NCBI GenBank assembly: GCA_047967505.1
Contig: CM106541.1
Length of the DNA stretch: 64,000 nt
Direction: 5' to 3' (one strand)
DNA from: Dipteris shenzhenensis
Lineage: Eukaryota > Polypodiophyta > Polypodiopsida > Gleicheniales
Shown here in pieces: positions 33,700-45,377 of the stretch; within the stretch, counting starts at the first letter, position 1, and every line of letters starts with the position of its first letter. The notes under the pieces were generated by a model. That model was not told the origin of the DNA. It ran no database searches and saw only the letters and a program-made list of their open reading frames with translations. The position numbers were made by a program, and so were the translations under genes.

Positions 33700-35442
33700 T
33701 GTGCACATCCTGATCTGGGGAGGTTGAAGGGTGTCAGTCTGCCATCTGGGAAACAGTTCTGTTTACAGATGTTTGCAAATAACCTGCTGGCCATTGTGGA
33801 GGAGTCTAAACAGAGTGTTGACTGGTTATTTCAGGTCCTCCAATGCTTCAGGATTGGGGTCTGTAGTCTTAACAATTCTCATGCCTTGAGGGTGTCACTA
33901 GATGCCAGACTAGAGTAGCCCACTTTGCTGTCAGTTAAATGGATCTCTAGAGCCAAATTATCAGATATCTAGGGGCCCCATTGGGCATTGGTTTTTCCCT
34001 CCATCAATGGTTCGATTGGGTTAAAGAAAGGATCAAGCAATTGTGGAGTGGTTGGGCTAGAATGCCAGATCCCTAGTGGTGAAACATGTGCTGGCAACCT
34101 CAACGGTGTATGTGGCATTAGTGTGGAGATTTAGTCCTTCTCACTAGCTAGAAATTGAAAGGATGCTGAGAGCTTTTTTGTGGGTGGAGGAGGCAAGGGT
34201 TAGAAGGCTACATTATATTTCGTGGAATGCCCTTAAATCCCCTAAGAGTTTTGGTGGCCTGGCACTTCCTGATATCTCCCTAAGGAATTTGTCATTCCTA
34301 TTCAAATGGTTGCCTAAGTTCCTAAAAAGCACAACCCCATGGTCTGAGATTCTCTGAGATTTTGTGGAGAAAGCAGGGGGTATTAGAACGGGCTCCTAGC
34401 AGAATCTATCTTGGTTTGATAAGATATTGTCTGGGTTTCCATAAAAAATTAAAGGCTTAGAGTTATTGGCGGCCGGATATAGTGGGGGCCTGGAAGTCGT
34501 GCATGCCTATCTTAAACTAAAAGGGAAGAGATGGCATGAGAGGGGACTCCAGCCTGTATGAGAACATCTGGTGGGGTTTGGCTACTATAGTGGAAGGGAA
34601 GCCTCTGGCCATAGTTGATATTTGGAGTGTCAGGGCCCTGCATAAGAAGGGAGTGAGGTCCTGGCTCGCGACCTTTGGGACTCAAGGCAAGCTTTTTGGA
34701 AGCCACTAAATACCATGGTGCAAGAGTTTCATCTTTCTGCAAGAGAAGCCCGGTTCCTTTCGACCTCAGTCTTGGCCGTCAAATTCATGTCCCTCCTGTC
34801 TCTGGAGGGAAAACCACTACAGAGTTGGTAGGACAGTTCTACCAAAGATCTCAGCCAAGGTATGTTATAGAGAGCTTTTGCTTAGGTAGATGGATTCCCA
34901 TGACTTCAACTCAGTCTGGAAGCTGTGCAGATCTCATGCCTAGTGGAGAGCGTGGTTGGAGGAGGTTTGGAAATCTTTGCTTTTGGGAAAGTTTAAATTT
35001 TTACTGTAGAAGCTATTCCATGGATGGTTGCCAGTCAGAAGGAGGTTGGCAAAATGGTTGTGGCAACTGAGCCCACACTGGCCTCTTTGTGCCCGTCAAC
35101 TCTAGCTAGCTATTGGCATTTGTTACAAGCTGCCCTACTCATGGCTATCTGGTCGCGGTGAGAAATTGGTTGATCTTTTGAGAGTCAAGGCTATGGGCGC
35201 TTAGGTTTCCAATGCTGATTAGTGACTGCAAGGAAAACCTGTGAGATCTAGGGGGGTTGATGGCCGAGAAGGATTCCCTAGTAAGAGATATGCTTGTGGA
35301 GATAGGTCTCAGGATTTAGGGTAGGCTCCTACTACTTATGCAAGGTAGGCCACGGGTGCTTGCCCCTTGAGTTGGCCCATTTTTGTGTATGGTCTTACTT
35401 TTGGGACTGACCATCCCTCCCGTTAATACAAGTTGGCATGTT

Positions 35443-35479
<37 letters not shown>

Positions 35480-35480
35480 T
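33700..35480 (+). pseudogene. LINE reverse transcriptase, second part, and 3' domain
   Basis: RT resumes as LGRLKGVSLPSGKQFCLQMFANNLLAIVEES (positions 33717-33809). The catalytic FADD box is changed to FANN, which would abolish activity. A later segment gives MLRAFLWVEEARVRRLHYIS and SPKSFGGLALPDI (34163-34270), matching the post-RT domain of plant LINEs. The rest to about 35400 is broken in all frames. It ends in a noncoding tail and a (TA)n run. Confidence 0.85.
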
Positions 35481-36870
35481 GATATTGTATTAAAGATTCT
35501 ATTTGAAATACTAGCTCAATAATGTATCGAATCTTTACTTGGCTAGCACTGAAACCTTATAAGACTATGTGGCATGCTCGACACATTTAGATTTAGGAGA
35601 CATTTTTTTGAAGCAATAAGTCCATTATTAGCTGCAACAAAAGTGCTTTATATATATTATTTCGATCGAATATCGATTTGGTATGAAGTTTGTTCCGACA
35701 TTCTTGCTTCTCCCAAAGAGCTTTCGTCCTCATCACAAATTCTGCCTGTAGATGCCTTGCTCCTTTGCTCATAGCTCAAATTTAATTAATGACTAATGGC
35801 GTGCCTTATGTGTGCATTGTTTTATAGGTTAGCCCGCAGGACATGTTGGTATAGAGGAAGGATTTCAATGCCGATAGCATCGTGGAAGGCCACCTCATCT
35901 ACTACAACCACTATGGTGTTTCTAGGACAAGGATGTCTACCAGACAGAGTTGTGCCGACTCTCTGCCATATCTTATGTATGGATTTTTTTTCACCCCTTG
36001 CCCCTCTCTCCCCATCCTTATGCACACATTCTAATGAGCACCTTATTCTTATTTGTGTCTATGTTGCTTTAGCATTCCACACCAAACCTACCATTCTTTT
36101 TTCTTTTTCTATGTTTTTGATGGAGCTCGTGCATTCCAATTAAACACCATCATTTGGATGAATATATTTTACGAAAGGTACACATAATACAAGCTTTTGA
36201 CTAGATGTTCAAAAACAATTATATTTGAACATTATAAGATTGTATTTATCACTTCGATTATCATGCACAATCTTACAAGGCATGCAATCTTATCACTTAG
36301 TGGTGATATTGACCCTAACAATCTATACACATTATGACTAAACCATGTGATTAATGTCTAACCTCACTACAACTCCCCCTCTTCTACAACCATATTTTTG
36401 ACAAGGCATTCTAGTTGAAAATTTTATGTACGCAATACTCTATGAAAAATTCTATTTGAATATGCACTCAATTTTGTCTCGAGTATTTGCATTGGATATT
36501 GCTCCATGTGCTCCTTTCATGTGAATGCTATTCTTGTGAACTTCTTAATTGGTTACAATTGGAATAAATTCTATAGACTTGCGTCATAATGATAGCCACC
36601 AACTCACTAAAGCATTTCTGTTCTTGCTCATAAGTCATATCTATAGTAAAAATTGGTGGTTCAAGACTCTCAAACAATATGAGATATTGGGCTAACTTTG
36701 GCACTTAGTCTAACTCTGATGGCAATTTTGATAGAATTTTAGAAGAAACAATTTTTTCTAAGTCGGTATAATTGTTGATACAAGGCTGTCAATATATGCA
36801 TCATACGTTGACATAAATTATGCATAAAAATAGAATCAATATATATGTCAGGCACTGATGCTATGGAATT
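35481..36870. other. No recognisable gene; one exon-like stretch
   Basis: At 35828 a TTTTATAG|G acceptor-like site is followed by an in-frame run with one stop (VSPQDMLV*RKDFNADSIVEG and onwards, to about 35975). It has no known motif. Otherwise the interval is AT-rich without features. Confidence 0.3.
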
Positions 36871-36873
36871 TAT

Positions 36874-37402
36874 AAAAATAGTGGGGCAAAAGGGGGAATT
36901 ATTATCCCCATTCTAGACCCTACCATATGTTAACATAAAAGAGCGATCAAATGTGTATAAACAGAACCCTCGAAGGGGCATGAATATATAATTGCAAAAT
37001 GTAGTACACAATTCCCTTGAAGGGGCATGAACAAGATGCAAAACCAAAATTCCCTCAAGGGGGCATGAATGTACATATAAGGCTAAAGGTCAATTACAAG
37101 AAATCCCAAAAAGGGTATTGGCTCAGTACTAGTATTAGGGGAGATTGGGGTCTCAAATAGGCCCCAGTTGCGGTTTCTGTATCTTTAGGGATTAGGGATG
37201 GATTTGAGGTACCAATGGGAGTACTTTGGCCAATGCCATATTGAGGTGGCATCTTCAACTTACTATGCCTTGCTTTTTGATCGAAACCATGTGCTAAGAT
37301 TTGAATTTAAAAAAATAGTGGGGCAAAAGGGGGAATTATTATCCCCATTCTAGACCCTACCATATGTTAACATAAAAGAGCAATCAAATGTGTATAAACA
37401 GA

Positions 37403-37408
<6 letters not shown>
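36874..37408 (+). repeat. 98-bp direct repeats flanking a 339-bp segment
   Basis: 36874-36971 and 37311-37408 are the same (AAAAATAGTGGGGCAAAAGG ... ACAGAACCCTC) with one mismatch noticed. Between them lie three diverged copies of a GAAGGGGCATGAA motif (about 36971-37070) and the 260-bp block 37043-37302. This could be a short terminal-repeat element (TRIM-like) or a tandem duplication. Confidence 0.8.
37043..37302 (-). repeat. 260-bp repeat, inverted partner of 25981-26240
   Basis: Nearly identical to the reverse complement of 25981-26240. Both ends of the match are sharp. Copia C and the LINE lie between the two inverted copies. Confidence 0.85.
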
Positions 37409-37590
<182 letters not shown>

Positions 37591-37594
<4 letters not shown>

Positions 37595-38470
37595 AGTGAT
37601 GGTGAGTAGAGGTGATCTAGTGTAGCTGCACCATAAGGAGAAAACTAAAAGAGAAGCATGGATTGGGCAATAATGATCCTCTCTCTCTTCCCTCCTGCGG
37701 CTCTATATATTATTATAACAAACAACTATGTGTGTGTGTGCCTATTTGTCCGCATATGTCATGGTGTGTCTACACATATAATTGTGTTGGGCCTTTGGGC
37801 ATGTTTTAGTGTGCACATGGGGTGTGCACATGGGGTCTATGATGTGTGTGTGTCTCTCTCTCTCCACATTCAAGACATGTTTATAGCTTAACAAATCATG
37901 TGATGGATACAAATTCTTACCATATTAAATTCTTCTCAATGAAGGTTTGCCCTTATAAAGTATAAGAAATGAAGAGAGAGAGAGAGAGAGAGAGAGACTG
38001 AGAGATGATGGTGAGTAGAGGTGATGGAGAGTTCGGGAGTAGTTGCACCACAAGAAGAAAACAAAAAGAGAAGCATTTATTTCGGGGGGAGAGGAGGGGG
38101 GGGAGGGAGTTTCGTGCTTATTAAATTTAAAAGCTATGAAAGATGGAGTGGTGTACCATATGATGTTTTATATAGTTTCTCTCTCTCTCTCTCTGTCTCT
38201 CTCTCTCTCTCTCTTCCCTCCCGTGTCTCTATATATTATTATAATGTTAGAAAAATTAGTTGGGCATGAACAACTATGTGTGTGTGTGCCTATGTGTCCA
38301 CATAAGTCATGGTGTGTCTACACATATATTTGTGTTGGGCCTAAGGAGGAGGGAAGTTTGGGGGAGAGAGGGGGCTTGGGGAGGGAGTTTCATGCTAATT
38401 AAATTTAAAAGCTATGAAAGATGGAGTGGTGTATTGTATGATGTTTTATATAGTTTCCTTATAGCTTAGA
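37591..38470. repeat. Local duplications around microsatellites
   Basis: A roughly 400-bp unit (GATGGTGAGTAGAGGTGAT ... CTATATATTATTATAA ... TGTGTTGGGCCT) is present at about 37597-37800 and again at about 38005-38342. A sub-unit with TTAAATTTAAAAGCTATGAA is repeated at 38120-38180 and 38397-38455. Open frames here are artefacts of (GA)n and (TG)n runs. Confidence 0.75.
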
Positions 38471-38579
38471 GTAGCCATCCATAGTAATCTATTTGTTCGT
38501 AAACTATAAAAGTGCATCGTGATTTGAGGGTATAATATGCATTTGCTTTAATAATATATAGATAAACGATAGAAGAAAA

Positions 38580-39520
38580 ATGGAATTAGTTTTTATTTCA
38601 GTTTTTATTTAAAAGTCTCTCTCTCTCTCTCTCTCTCTCTTCCTAATATTTGTATTGTACTTGCATATATGTTACAAGAAGGTGTCACTCTCCTCTTTAG
38701 ATTGGTTTGCTAGGAGAGATAAACTGGACAAATTTTCCTTTTATATTCTTTATTATATGCAAACCACTTTGGTTGTGTGTGTGTGTTTCACACCCAAAAA
38801 AAAGAGTGTGTGTATCTCTCTCTCTCTCTCTCTCTATCTTTGATAGGGAGTTCAGCATCAATTAAGCATCCAATGTGGGAGACTTTGATCCCACTTTGAT
38901 ACATGTATGTAGCTTAGAGAGCAGGTTTGGGTTGTAGGATTGAGAGGGAGAAGGACATTGTACGAGGCATATAGACCTTGGGAATGTCCCTATAGATGAG
39001 TATGGGAGGTAGAAGAAGCATTTGTAAATCGATATAGCTTGCATCATAGCTTAAAGCAGATGAGGATTCTTCAACGGGGATATCAGCATTAATTAAGCAT
39101 CCAATATAGGAGACTTTGATAGATGTCTAGGAATAGATAGAAATGTGTCCAAAGCCAATGGTGGTGGGCGTTTCATAAATTTTAGGCAGTGTTGGTAATT
39201 AGACTTGGTGCATGATGATTCGTGGGGAAGGTACTAGGGTTGAAAAGTTTTTTTGTGGCCATTGATGAGAAGAGGATGAGAAAGCCATGATGTTGCTCAA
39301 AGAGCAAGTTTGGGTTGCCAAATGGGATGTCGGAAGGGGTGAGAGGGAGAAGGATGTTGTTGGGGGGCATGTAGACCTTGGGAGGTAGAAGAAGCGTTTG
39401 CAAAACAGTGTAGCTTGCATCATAGCTTAAAGGAGATGCCCTTCTTCAATAGGTAGTTCAACATCAATTAAGGATCCAATGTAGGAGGCTTTGATAGATG
39501 TATAGGATTTGTCTCAATCT
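38580..39520. repeat. Diverged tandem units around 400 bp
   Basis: The blocks ATCAATTAAGCATCCAAT...GGAGACTTTGAT, GAGGGAGAAGGA(C/T), GTAGACCTTGGGA and TAGCTTGCATCATAGCTTAAA recur at about 38860-39060 and 39080-39440, with a partial third near 39463-39500. (CT)n and (GT)n runs lie at 38618-38640 and 38776-38834. Confidence 0.7.
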
Positions 39521-39588
39521 TTAAAGCCTTGAGTCTAATGTAGTTTGACAACTAAGTAAATATACATTCTTAAAAATGTTTTTCTATT

Positions 39589-40398
39589 TTGTTTCGGCCA
39601 CAGTTTGCAAGGATGAATTTTGCCATTGTTCCCCGCATTGAAGAGGAAATTTCTGGCATTGTGGTGCCATCCTTTTGTGAACGACAAAGTGTGTGTGCAA
39701 TGCAACAAGTTGCAAGGGCAGAGACTTCTACAATTTCTGACATTGTCATGTCATCTTTTCATGAACAACGAAGCCTTCGTGCAATGAAACGAGGGGCAAG
39801 AGCGAGGGCTTCCACTGGTGGGACAAATCAGATAGCTAAGTGCTTCGCCAAACAAAATGGTGTTATTGTTAAGTCCATCCATGAACATCGCACTTTTGCT
39901 ATAATGAAACGTCTTAGAGGGGATGGACCTTCCACCCATGCAACAAAGTATGCAAGGAAGTGTCTGTCATCTTCAAGGCAATATGGTCTGTCTATTACAC
40001 ATCCTTTGAAGTCCATTCAAAATGTATGCGAGCATAATGGTGATGTGAATGCTATGAAATGATATCTAACATCCTTATGGAGAGAAGTCCATCTTGAAAA
40101 TGATGGAGTGGTAACAGAGGGCAGGGGTGCATCCTCTGAAACTCTCATTGAGAGGATTGCTCATATTGAGAATAATGTAAATGACATGAACCAGTATGTA
40201 TGACAACTTTTAGGGGGGGGTGAAGAAGGCTCAATAGTATGTGATAGAGGATGTAGGCTGCAAGTTGACAAGCTAAAAGAGCAATTTGATCTGTTGTGCA
40301 CCGAGGTGTCAACATTCAAAATTGGTTTGAAGAGGCTAACAGCCTTGATGACAAGGATGAGCCGTAAGTTGGAGTGCATTACAGCTCATGAAAATTGA
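39589..40398 (+). pseudogene. Unrecognised protein with three internal repeats and a coiled-coil end
   Basis: One plus-strand frame stays coding-like for about 270 codons, with stops only at 40060 and 40201. Residues about 20-130 hold three units of about 38 residues with the consensus I(V)xxS(F/I)xE(R/Q/H)xSxxAM(K/Q)RxARA, for example SSFHEQRSLRAMKRGARA. After the first stop the frame continues with SLWREVHLENDGVV, then a heptad-like stretch LQVDKLKEQFDLLCTEVS and a C-terminus RMSRKLECITAHEN. A TTTCGGCCACAG acceptor-like site precedes 39604, so it may be an exon. I know no family with this repeat. It could be an accessory gene of a transposon or a broken host gene. Confidence 0.45.
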
Positions 40399-41206
40399 GA
40401 TGGTTTTGGGACTTCTATGCTGCTTTTTGTAAAGGATCGCAAAGTTCTTCTATTTATTTGCATACTGGGGTCAATCTTAAGTTATTTAGTAGGATAGCCT
40501 TTTGTGCCTACCACACAAAACTTCTGTATTTGGTTTTCAATTGCAATAATACTTTTTTTTTAGCTTTCTTATCTTTATTTGATATATGTGGCAATGTAAG
40601 TCAAATTAAAGTAAATAGATATACATGGATATCTATGAGCTATAATTGATGGAGTATCGTTATATGTCATGGAAGGTAAGGAAGAAAGTTTGATGAGTGA
40701 AATATATGTGAGTAACCTTGAATGATCCTATGTCCTTCAGATACGTTTATTTGATGTGCTCTCTTTTTGAGTACATATTTAATTATGATATTAGCGTATG
40801 TCATGCATGTAGATACATACATACACACAACTTACCTACATATATCGCTCATGTTCATGTACTCACACCCTTATGTTGTTCATCTTAGTTCCCAATCTTT
40901 GTATTTTACTAGAATACATGTTACAAGAATGTTTGATCATCATATTCTTTAGGTTGCATCTACATACATGGCATTGAGTCTTTCCATACATATGTTTGCA
41001 TGAATTTACACATACATGCATGCAATTATGCACTCATGTGCATGCACTCATACTCACAAAGCATTTACACCTACGTATGTTTCATGGATGCATATCTTAG
41101 GTGAAAAGGTGAAAGCTTCATGCTATGGAATTACAATAGGAAGTTATAGGCTATTTTTGCATTTTGCATTGTCAAGCATTCCATTTAGCATGCATGAATA
41201 TTTCTA
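40399..41206. other. No recognisable gene
   Basis: AT-rich sequence with imperfect (CATA)n and (ACAT)n stretches near 40800-41060. Just before the foldback element, a roughly 36-bp unit (CCATTTAGCATGCATGAATA) occurs that is repeated in diverged form on the element's other side (42263 on). The element therefore landed inside a pre-existing tandem pair. Confidence 0.5.
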
Positions 41207-41215
41207 TTAGTTGAC

Positions 41216-42252
41216 GGGTGTGATTTTTTGGTGAGCTTTTTGTCATGAGCTTTTTTTCAATTTTCATGAATATTGTGAGCTTTTCATTCACCTGAGAGAG
41301 AGAGCGGGGGGGGGGTCATGGAGTGGGGTGGGTGGAAAGTTTGGGTTGTGGTTGCAGTTAAGAGGAGAGAGGGGGGGGAGGGGAGATAAAGGAAAAGGGG
41401 AGGGATGGGCGCATGGGTAAAGTGGCATGGAGAAGGGAGGGGAGGGGAGTTGGAACATATATTCGTTATCATAGTTAGAGGGGGAACTTATAAGGTATGC
41501 AACGAGGAGTGCAAGGAGGAGAGAGAGGATGAGGAATGTGAAAGTTATGTTCATCTACTAAATGTAAAGGGGAAGGGAGAGCATATGGGAAATTTGTTCA
41601 TTTTCAAATTGTATAATTTGATAGATTTGACCTTATATTTGGATTCCTCGTCGAATTCCGGTCATTTTGAGTACCAACATGACCAGATTGCGATAAAAAT
41701 TGGAAAAATGCTGTTTTTGTCATTTTGGCCTGTTTTGGGCCTATTTTGAGTCTGCGAGTAGCGCAGACTCAAAATAGGCCCAAAACAGGCCAAAATGACA
41801 AAACTAGCGCAAACTCAAAATAGGCCCAAAACAGGCCAAAATGACAAAAACAGCATTTTTTCAATTTTTATCGCAATATGGTCATGTTGGTACTCAAAAT
41901 GACCGGAATTCGACGAGGAATCCAAATATGAGGTCAAAAGTTTCAAATTATACACTTTTAAAATGAACATATCTCCCATAGTTCCTCCCTTCTACTTTGA
42001 ATATGGACATATCTTCCATAACTTTTTGCCTCCTACTGCCACTCATATCCGCCCCCCCTTGTGCATAGTATACACTCTTCCACCCCTTCCACATGCTATG
42101 AAAATGAATATATCCTATATCCTCTCCCCCTATTTCTAACCTCCCCATCTTTCTTATAACAAAAACATGTATGGATTTCTAAAAAAAGCTCGCAAAAACA
42201 AAGGAAATGGTAAAAAAGCTCACATTAAAAAGCTCACCAACAGATTTTTCCC
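41216..42252. mobile_element. 1,037-bp foldback element with 9-bp target-site duplication (Mutator-type MITE)
   Basis: The 9-bp sequence TTAGTTGAC flanks the element at 41207-41215 and 42253-42261. Both ends read inward GGG..., then TTGGTGAGCTTTTT and (T/C)GAGCTTTTTT. The arms pair across nearly the whole element. The central arms (about 41557-41757 against about 41760-41995) are almost perfect around CTCGTCGAATTCCGGTCATT. A 57-bp unit (ACTCAAAATAGGCCCAAAAC) is tandemly duplicated in the right arm. No transposase is present. Nine-base duplications with long inverted repeats fit non-autonomous Mutator-like elements. Confidence 0.85.
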
Positions 42253-42367
42253 TTAGTTGACTCCATTTGGCATGCGTCATTACTTCTACCAAATGAGTCC
42301 ATGTACACTCCATTTATTTAATTGACAATTTAATCCTTTACCTTATATGCCATAAATCCCAAACCTT

Positions 42368-42368
42368 T

Positions 42369-42411
<43 letters not shown>
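42368..42411. repeat. (TA)n(GA)n microsatellite
   Basis: (TA)n at about 42368-42390 followed by (GA)n to about 42410. It lies between the foldback element and the Helitron. Confidence 0.9.
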
Positions 42412-42772
42412 TAAGATATATATAGTTGTGTTCATAAATAGACAATGGCAAAAGAAACAAGTTGTCATAGCAGAAAATTATGGGATTGAACACGCACGGC
42501 ATGTCACAGTATTGCCAGATAGAGAACAATGTTGAAAAAATAAGGTTTTAGACACATGGAGCCAATTGTAGAGGTTGTTCAAATGCAGGGACATAATGAT
42601 ATACAATGGAATGTAGATAATTTAACTTCTCTTGATAAGAGAAGTTTATTGTGTTCAACACTAAGGCACGTCGCAATGTTGCTAGGCAGAGAACAATGCT
42701 CAAAAGGCAAGGTACAGGTATAATTATGGAATGTATGAGTATGGAGTGTGTTGATAGTCTTTAGCGAAGGGA

Positions 42773-43985
42773 ATGTTTTTTGTAAGTACTGCAATTAGAA
42801 GTGTGAGAGTGCAGCCATGTGCAAGCATGGATTCTCACTTTCTAGAGCCAACAGAATCTACTTTTTGCCCCGATGGTGCACCGAATATGCAGCATTGTGT
42901 TGTTGGGGAAAGAAATACAATAGATGCTCCAGTAATAGGTACAAAAATTCAATTGGATGCAGTTAGAGATTATGGGCAGTCAAGGGCACGGGAGCATGTT
43001 GTTGGCAGCAATAGGAATGCATGTTTAGGGTCTAGGGGAATCCTATCTATCCTACATCGATTTCCATTAAGGGATGACATAGGGCACCCATCTTTGTATC
43101 CATTGGTTTCCAATAGTCCTATTGTTCATTCACTTGGAGGTATGGATTGCATATGTAGTTTTTGTCATGCTCAATTGTGGAAGCAAGAGACCAGAAGTAT
43201 GCATCGGGTTGTGGGAAAGTATTGTTGTAAAGTTGGCCCTGTGTCATTGTTGCCATTGGAAGATCCACCAGAGATTTTAAAAGTTCTACTTCATGGAAGT
43301 GACGCTAGAAGCAGATCATTTAAGGATAATATAAGAGCCTACAATAGTGTCATGGCCTTTGCCTCATTGGGAGCCCAAGCTGATCAAATGTTTTTTGGGA
43401 ATAGGGGCATACATAATTTTTGGATTCACGACACAGTGTACCATCGTGTCGGGAGTTTGCTACCTGATGAGTCTAGATAGGAGCTTCCACGATTTGCACA
43501 ATTATATATCCATGATACAGATCATGAGTTGCAAAACCGTTTGGATGGGATGCCTGGTTTGAATCTTGGCATTTTGGAATTGTTGCAAAGGATGATGCAT
43601 GAATGCAATCCGTATGCCAGTGCACTGGTTGCTATGGGGGAAGTATTGAGAAGAAATCCACATGCAAACTTGAAGATGGTAATTTGTGAGAGCCAATCAA
43701 CCTCAAGATAGTACTTGGTCCCAATAGCTAGCGAGGTTGCCGCTATCATGCCAAGGCAAGGGGATGATTCTGATGTTGGGAATCGAGACATCCAATTTTT
43801 AAGATGCAATGGATTGATAACTAGAATATCAAATTTGCATCGATCATACATGTCTCTCATGTATGTTCTTCTATTTCCCAGAGGGGAGGATGGATGGCAT
43901 TTATATATTCCTTATAGAGATGTTTCTACTCACGTATCATTACATGATGTACAAAGGAAAAATTGTGTGACACAAAGATAGTATT
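42773..43985 (+). pseudogene. Helitron N-terminal (helicase-like) domain
   Basis: The frame 42773-43480 includes the conserved cysteine pair CICSFCHAQLWKQE, then YCCKVGPVSLLPLEDPPEIL and FKDNIRAYNSVMAFASLGAQ, the standard signature of the region in front of Rep in plant Helitrons. A one-base shift near 43480 continues into PRFAQLYIHDTDHELQNRL and LLQRMMHECNPYASAL (43529-43711). After a stop it continues with IMPRQGDDSDVGNRDI and SLMYVLLFPRGEDGWHLYIP (43855-43910). Function in this order is DNA binding and support of Rep. Confidence 0.9.
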
Positions 43986-45377
43986 ATGCATACCGTTCTG
44001 CAGGTAAGACCTGATACAAGTGTGTGCCTTCTACAAGGGGGGAGATTATTGCAACAATATATTGTTGATGTATATAGTAGTATGGAAGAGTCCAGATTGG
44101 CGTGGATACGCAACAATCAATCTTCTTTACATGTAGAAGTTTATCAAGGATTGATGGACATGCTAAACGCAACTGATGCGGACCATAATGTACTGGGCAA
44201 CGCTGTCGGGCGTAGAGTTGTGTTGCCATCCTCTTTTACAGGAGAACCGTGGTATATGTGCCAGTTATTCCAGGATGCAATGGCAATTGTGAGAAAAAAG
44301 GGTAAACCAGATTTGTTTATTACGTTCACCTACAACCCAAAATGGTCAAAAATATCTAAAGGATTGTTGCCAGGTCAAAGAGCACAAGATCGCCCAGATT
44401 TGACAACCCGTGTATTTTATCAAAAACACAAGGATCTGATGCAATCGATTATAAAGCATGATTTGTTTGGAAAAGTTTCTGGGTATGTATGTGTGATTGA
44501 GTTTCAAAAGAGAGGTCTTCCGCACTCACACATACTATTGATTTTGGAAGGTGCATTGAAACCTACTCAGGTTGGTCACTATGACAATTGGTATGTGCAG
44601 AAGTTCCAGATAAAACTCTTTGCCCTGAGTTGCATGAGATTATTGCACAATGTAATGTTCATGGCCCATGTGGTGTACTTAATGTCTCTGCTCCTTGCAT
44701 GTTTGATGGCAAATGTAGTCGTCACTATCCACATCCCTTCTCTCAGTCTATTATGGTGGGTAATGATGGTTACCCTATCTACATGCATTGAGATGATGGT
44801 AGAAAGATACGGGTGAAAAAGGGTATAGTGGATAATCGTTGGATTGTGCCATTCAATCCTTTCCTCTCTATGAAGTACAAGGCACATATCAACATTGAAA
44901 TTTGTTCCACAATTATTGCAGTCAAGTATTTATATAAATATGTGTATAAAAGACATGACAGAGCAACCGTCAGGATGTAGATCTATAAATCATGTGGAAG
45001 GACAAGGACAACTACACAACCAAGTTGATTGTGGAATTGATGAGATAAACTATTACCTAGATTCACGTTATGTATCAGCATCAGAAGCATGTTGGCGCAT
45101 TTATGAGTATGATATGCATGATGAAAAGCTAGATGTACAAAGGTTGCAAGTCCATCTTCCGATGTTGAATAATGTGATATTAAGAGATGATGATGATTTG
45201 CACAATGTGGTGGATAGGGAACAGAACAGAAAGACCAGCCTCACGGAATGGTTCACTTACAACCGATTGCAACATGATGCAGATAATTTTCTTTACAGCG
45301 ACTTTCCATGCGAGATGGTTTGGAACAAATCCAATAAAAAGTGTTCTAGAAGAAGGCAGGGCAATAGCATTGGTTAG
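43986..45377 (+). pseudogene. Helitron Rep (HUH nuclease) domain
   Basis: Rep nicks one DNA strand and starts rolling-circle transfer. The frame from 43986 reads LLQGGRLLQQYIVDVYSSME, then VLPSSFTGEPWYMCQLFQDA. The strand motif LFITFTYNPKWSKI and the metal-binding LPHSHI (44518-44535; histidines retained) follow. A frameshift around 44590 follows, then CMFDGKCSRHYPHPF (44693-44745). The catalytic tyrosine helix KYLYKYVYK is at 44934-44960, both tyrosines present but in another frame. The tail YLDSRYVSASEACWRIYEYD (45053-45115) is well preserved. The key residues survive but the frame does not. Confidence 0.9.

Larger units (their letters stand above)
31376..35480 (+). mobile_element. 5'-truncated L1-like LINE with a 1.1-kb insertion
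   Basis: Sequence typical of plant L1 ORF2 begins just after copia C RNase H and runs, with one large insertion (32582-33699), to a (TA)n tail at about 35442-35480. The endonuclease part and ORF1 are absent, as expected for a 5'-truncated copy. No target-site duplication was found around the tail and the 5' junction, and copia C does not resume after the tail, so a later rearrangement is likely. Confidence 0.85.

Noticed and set aside
38021-38469. Three overlapping frames over 100 codons
   Set aside because: Driven by microsatellite runs within locally duplicated noncoding DNA.
41284-41749. Pro/Ser-rich minus-strand frames and a 114-codon plus-strand frame
   Set aside because: They lie in the arm of the foldback element; no coding evidence.
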